From Brasenia schreberi (lineage: Eukaryota > Streptophyta > Magnoliopsida > Nymphaeales > Cabombaceae), in NCBI GenBank assembly GCA_036023115.1, contig JAYKKT010000089.1:10318001-10382000 (forward strand): DNA of 64,000 nt, written 5' to 3'. Of this stretch, positions 59,738 through 64,000 are shown piece by piece. The position numbers were made by a program, and so were the translations under genes. The notes under the pieces are model-generated. The model was given only the letters and a program-made list of their open reading frames with translations. It made no database searches and had not been told where the DNA came from. Position 1 is the first letter of the stretch. Each line of letters begins with the position of its first letter.

Positions 59738-60031
59738 TCACGTTCTCTTGAGGAGATCATCATCCACAGCTGTTGGAGACAGTGGAGGAACTGCCTCTGG
59801 ATAAGAATCAACAGCGGCCAAGGTTCTCTGAGAAGCTGCTTGGTGGTTGATGCTGTCCATGGGTTTCAAAGGAAGCCTCCTCAACCTTGACCTTGAAGTT
59901 GGTACCTCAGATATATTGCTGCTGCTGGAGTGGTCTATGGACGACAAGAACTTCTGTTTTGAGATCGATTTTTTTGTAGATTCAAGTAATGAGCTGAAAA
60001 TGCCAGACTCCTGCAGAACTTGAATCATAAC

Positions 60032-61168
60032 CTGTGAAAACAACAGATATGCAAAGAAGTTCTTATTGTATATGGGTGCTTTACTCTTACTGTATTATGC
60101 ATAGACAAAAAGAATAACAAAAAAAGTTGAATTTCCCATTCTTCATCAGCTAAAAAGGATGATCAGTATTGGCAACTGCTGAGAGCAAAAAGTTCATGCC
60201 GTGAAGGATAGTTTTATCGTCAAAATGGATGACTAGATAACGAGTCATGAACTCCTAATTAAGAGGCTTCTAGTCCCTGAAATGAATGTGGAAATAATTG
60301 GTGAGTGGAACAATGGCAGGTAAACACTGCTTCATCAACTCTAGTGAGTCAGGTTCACGTTATAGTTGGATGGAACCGAATCCAGCTTGCACTTCTGGCC
60401 ATACGAATTGTGTTCTTACCAAACTTGGGGAACCGTTGGACACCCCACAAGTCACTTTACAGTGCATGCCCTCATGAAACCCCACTTGCTCATACTTGAT
60501 TGGTGCTTAAGAATCAGATCCATAAGAATTGGACACTCATTCTCATCAAGGACAAAGCAAACATGATGTTTATTTTGAGATTCTCCCAATAGTGCACATT
60601 GGTGTCTCTCCAACTGTAGTAAATTACAGGAATGAGCGAGTTTTTTCATGTTGAAGATGTTTGGACTCTTATCTCGGTGACAATATCCCATTAGGATCAG
60701 AAGGTAAGCTCATCAATAAACAAGGTACGACCAGCATTAGTCGAATAGAATCTGATAGAACATCAGTCTTGGGACGTGAAATTAACTACCATGTCACACC
60801 CAAGAGTCCAACAGAACCATCCATTATATAGGAAGAATCTGAGAAGACCAAGATTGGAGCAGAAATCCGATTAAGATTTGCAGTTTTAGCCATGCGGCCA
60901 TGGGAAATCAAATTGTCAATAATCTGGTATGCGTTATCGCCTAAAAAATCCGTACTAAGCCCTATCAAACAACATATCCACCAGGGCTCAGATCGACTTG
61001 ATCTGTTGCATGTCCATTGACAGCCCTGTCAGGAGGATACCAGTAACTGATCATATACGTGCCCACATCCAAGCATAGCATTTAAAATTTGGGAAGAATA
61101 ATTTGACCCTTTTGCCAATTTACTTTCAGATGAACACCAAGAACAGGAAGACTTAATTTAAGGCTTAC
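60032..61168. other. Last intron of the KOBITO1-like gene
   Basis: Two minus-strand open frames (60452-60691 and 60786-60968) lie within this intron. They are unrecognised and broken by stops between them, and could be remnants of an old insertion. Confidence 0.35.
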
Positions 61169-61637
61169 CGTCAGAGCATAAATTCGTGTCAAAATGCCCT
61201 TTCTGAGAAGTTTTATTTTCATTGCATTGTCACTCCATACCACGAGTTCATGATACCTACGTTGACAAAGTCAGGTAAAGAAGGTTATATAGACAAAAAA
61301 AAGGACAGCTGGATACAAGTAATTTTTGTTGTTGTTCTACTATCTTGCTGTTGCAAATGCATGAATATACCCATGCCACATCTCAGAGAGCATGCTGCCA
61401 CATGGAATCAGCATAAATTAACTAGGAACTGTGAGTGTATGAGCAAGAAGGCCGTGGGTTCTGTATTGAAGATCTAACGTTAACTGCATTTAGCGGGACA
61501 ATGTGAAACCAAAAGAACCAAAGAATATATGAAACACCAAAGGTCCAAAACTAGAGGGGGGAAAAGGACAGTCAGATAAGAACATAATACCATTGAAGCA
61601 TTTCTTCTTGAGTTGAAGTTGAAGCAATTATGAAAGC

Positions 61638-63422
61638 CTGTAGAGAAAAATGTAGCTAAATAAGAAGCTGAAGAATTAAAAATAGTCCCTCTCAGATAAT
61701 AGCTAAATACGAGGCTGACACAAATTTCACAACATTCAGTATTTATTACACTCTCTCTGTCTCACACACAACATTCAGTATTTATTATACTCTCTCTCTC
61801 TCTCACAAGTCTTCAAAGAGGTCTGGATACCTCAATCCAATTTTATGTTTCTAAATACAAAAAAGGTTATTGGCTTATGTGCACCAAAATTAAAACTGTT
61901 TTGAAGATATAACATGGATAGATAGTTGTTTATTGCCACCAGCAACCAACATTTAGAGTTTCAATCTATTCAGCCTTGAGATACGATGGCCATTAAATCA
62001 TATTACCAAACACCTCATGCTTCAAATGACTCATGAACTTAAGCTTTAATAGAACAACCCCAAAAAGTACTACACAACTGGACGCAAGATCTTGTCACTC
62101 TAGGTGTGTCCTTGGACCTGTTTTGGATAAAAATAGTCATGACCCACAGTAGCAGCCAAAACAGAAAGGAAAAAGAACTCCCAGCTTAAAGCTGTTTAAT
62201 ACCATCTTAATATTATGAGTAGCTTTGTCCATGAGGATGCTGAAGCTGTTTTGCAAGGTTAAATCAACCAACTAAGAATAGAACTCAACCATAATCAAAG
62301 TGATCCGACCAGAGCATACAATGAGATAACGTGTAACACATCCATGCATCTGTTGACCTATTTCACCTGGACACTTCTGACTTTCCCTTGTGGCATGCCC
62401 TCTATTAATATATAGGACATAAAACTAATCTATGTCGTGTTATTTAGAAGTCTTCTACTGACATAGCTGCCAACCGTACATTCTGTGGTGAATTAGATCA
62501 TATTCTTAAAGTGATAAGATCCTAAAGTATGAGCTTACTACGAAACATATCATGAGGTATTGCAATTCTCTTTTCAAAATAAAATCCCAAAAGTCAACTC
62601 CAATGCCGAGTCTCATTGCAAATTGGCACCTGTATGTTGCATATCAATTGCATATAGTACGATATGGAATGATACATGCAACAAATCTACGCAGTAGACT
62701 AGTAGTTTAACCTCTGCCAAGACATCCATCAAGTAGGAGCAGACAACACCCTTTCAGCATTTTTACTACCTTCAAGTACGTGTCAAAGCAGTCTAATCTG
62801 AAAGGGAATCTGAAGCTTAAGAAATATTAGAAAAAAATAGTTCACAAGTCAAAAAATAACAAATTCACCGTTGACAAGAAGCTTCAACACTAGTATCATG
62901 AGTAATCACGAATGCCAATTGCCAACGACTAGATAAGTACATCACAACCACCATTCCACTGCTATAGTCACTACGTCACCTGGAGACCAGAACCTATCAT
63001 CGTGTCGGGTGTCATGTCGACCGTTGTGTTACCTCACATAAAACATTTACGAATTACGTATTGCGTGTCCTTCTAATCGTGTCTCTGTCACCAAAATCCC
63101 AATGGCCGTCCTAGCAAGATCTCACTCGAAAATGAAAAATCGCAAACTCCGCAACTCCCGAAGCTACAAATCAGCAGTAATACCACCTCAAAAAAAAATC
63201 ATCGAGGACTCAACAACCTAGTCCCGTGAAACCATGCCACGCTCTTGTCCAATTACAAGAACCCAATCGCGATTCCTACAAAGGCGCATCAGGAAGCATC
63301 CCGAATAACGACTCCGCTATCAAGATCGCCAAAATCCAAGGGATCCATCGCATAAACAACAAATGCAACACAAATCAGGAACACAGGGAAGGAATAGGAG
63401 CAAAAGATCGGCGAATTCTGAC
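61638..63422. other. First intron of the KOBITO1-like gene; no catalytic exons
   Basis: No minus-strand open frame with splice borders and no DTDE-type or related glycosyltransferase motif was found. Contains a small tandem duplication near 61728-61800 ('acaacattcagtatttatta' twice, each followed by a CT tract). Confidence 0.5.
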
Positions 63423-63787
63423 CTTAGGGTGCTGTTCGGCTGGGAACTTGAAGCTCCAACCCTTAAAATATGGGAATCCAGAGGACAAGGAGCGGCCTGA
63501 ATGATCGAAGCAATCGTTTCCCGACGACGACGACGTGGAGAGAGAGGACGACGCGCCACCGAGAGGGTTGTCCCCCGTTCCCGGGAACCCAGAGGAAGAA
63601 GCGTCAAGGCTCCACCTGTCCGAGGGATCGGATACGCCTCCTCTCCATTGAAGAAGGAAGGCGAAGGCGGCGAGAGCGAGAGGGAGGAGTGTGAGAAGCA
63701 GGATGAACCTCGACGCCACCCGTTGCTGGGGAGTAGGAGAGCTTCTAAGAGGCCCGAGGTAACCCGCCATCCTAAATGTTAGGGTTC

Positions 63788-63887
<100 letters not shown>

Positions 63888-64000
63888 TCGTCGTCTTCTT
63901 CTTCTCCCAGAGATTTTGGGAGTTGAAGACACATCAGTTTTTCCCCTTCAACACAATTTATTTCACGGGCGGTTTCGGAAGAGCTCGGCGGTCGGAGCCG

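Larger units (their letters stand above)
59738..63770 (-). pseudogene. KOB1: KOBITO1-like (GT92-type) gene lacking the catalytic exons
   Basis: KOBITO1/ELD1/ABI8 is a plant membrane glycosyltransferase-like protein needed for cellulose deposition, cell elongation and ABA responses. On the minus strand: exon 1 at 63423-63770 (116 codons, phase 0) has a membrane anchor at residues 21-41, then LQWRGGVSDPSDRWS and a Ser-rich linker, ending FPYFKGWSFKFPAEQHPK. Then come 61591-61637 (AFIIASTSTQEEMLQW), 61169-61256 (YHELVVWSDNAMKIKLLRKG, ILTRIYALT) and 59738-60031 (VMIQVLQESGIFSSLLES, FLSSIDHSSSS, AVPPLSP, stop). All have GT-AG borders in phase. From memory the intact protein has about 300 residues between HPK and AFIIAS, holding the sugar-transferase domain. 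The 1.8 kb intron between them holds no such sequence. Direct splicing would still be in frame and give 258 residues. It is either a deletion pseudogene or a very unusual short form; the family call rests on N- and C-terminal motifs. Confidence 0.62.

Overview
The window is nuclear DNA of a flowering plant. It carries short coding exons with GT-AG introns, plant-specific gene families (type-B membrane-anchored hexokinase, IQD, KOBITO1-like), Copia LTR retrotransposons, RTE-type LINEs, a hAT transposon, tRNA-derived SINE-like repeats and very many compound dinucleotide microsatellites. I cannot name the species. Gene density is low and most bases are intergenic or transposon-derived. I saw no bacterial-style features, no CRISPR array and no clear tRNA or rRNA gene.

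Layout. 0.6-2.1 kb (minus): two phase-compatible exons of an unrecognised gene, then the last two exons of an IQD (calmodulin-binding) gene whose upstream exons are missing. 2.3-3.1 kb: an LTR remnant with a tRNA-type primer site and a degenerate 47-bp tandem repeat. 3.9-7.1 kb: two decayed RTE LINE copies. 7.8-21.4 kb: gene-free, microsatellite-rich DNA with SINE-like repeats. 21.55-30.43 kb (plus): a complete nine-exon hexokinase/hexokinase-like gene, 505 codons by my splice model, with a 3.3-kb hAT transposon in intron 3. Its last 31 codons and 3' flank are tandemly duplicated to 31.6 kb. 33.5-39.45 kb (minus): a UBC19/20 (E2-C class) ubiquitin-conjugating pseudogene whose intron 1 holds a 4.75-kb Copia element. 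41.2-57.7 kb (minus): a small four-exon gene, probably mitoribosomal protein mL59/64. Its third intron is 15.8 kb long because it holds a Copia element with a LINE fragment inside it, then an RTE LINE with another Copia element inside it. 59.7-63.8 kb (minus): the N-terminal exon and last three exons of a KOBITO1-like glycosyltransferase gene; the exons for the catalytic domain are not there.

Overall the region is a small set of housekeeping-type plant genes stretched or broken by transposons. The hexokinase and mL59/64-like genes still read correctly across their TE-filled introns. The E2, KOBITO1-like and IQD loci are damaged or partial. All product names come from reading motifs and splice phase by eye; no alignment was run. 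I found no convincing new biological system. The most informative items are the giant intron, the domain-less KOBITO1-like gene and a palindrome built from microsatellites.
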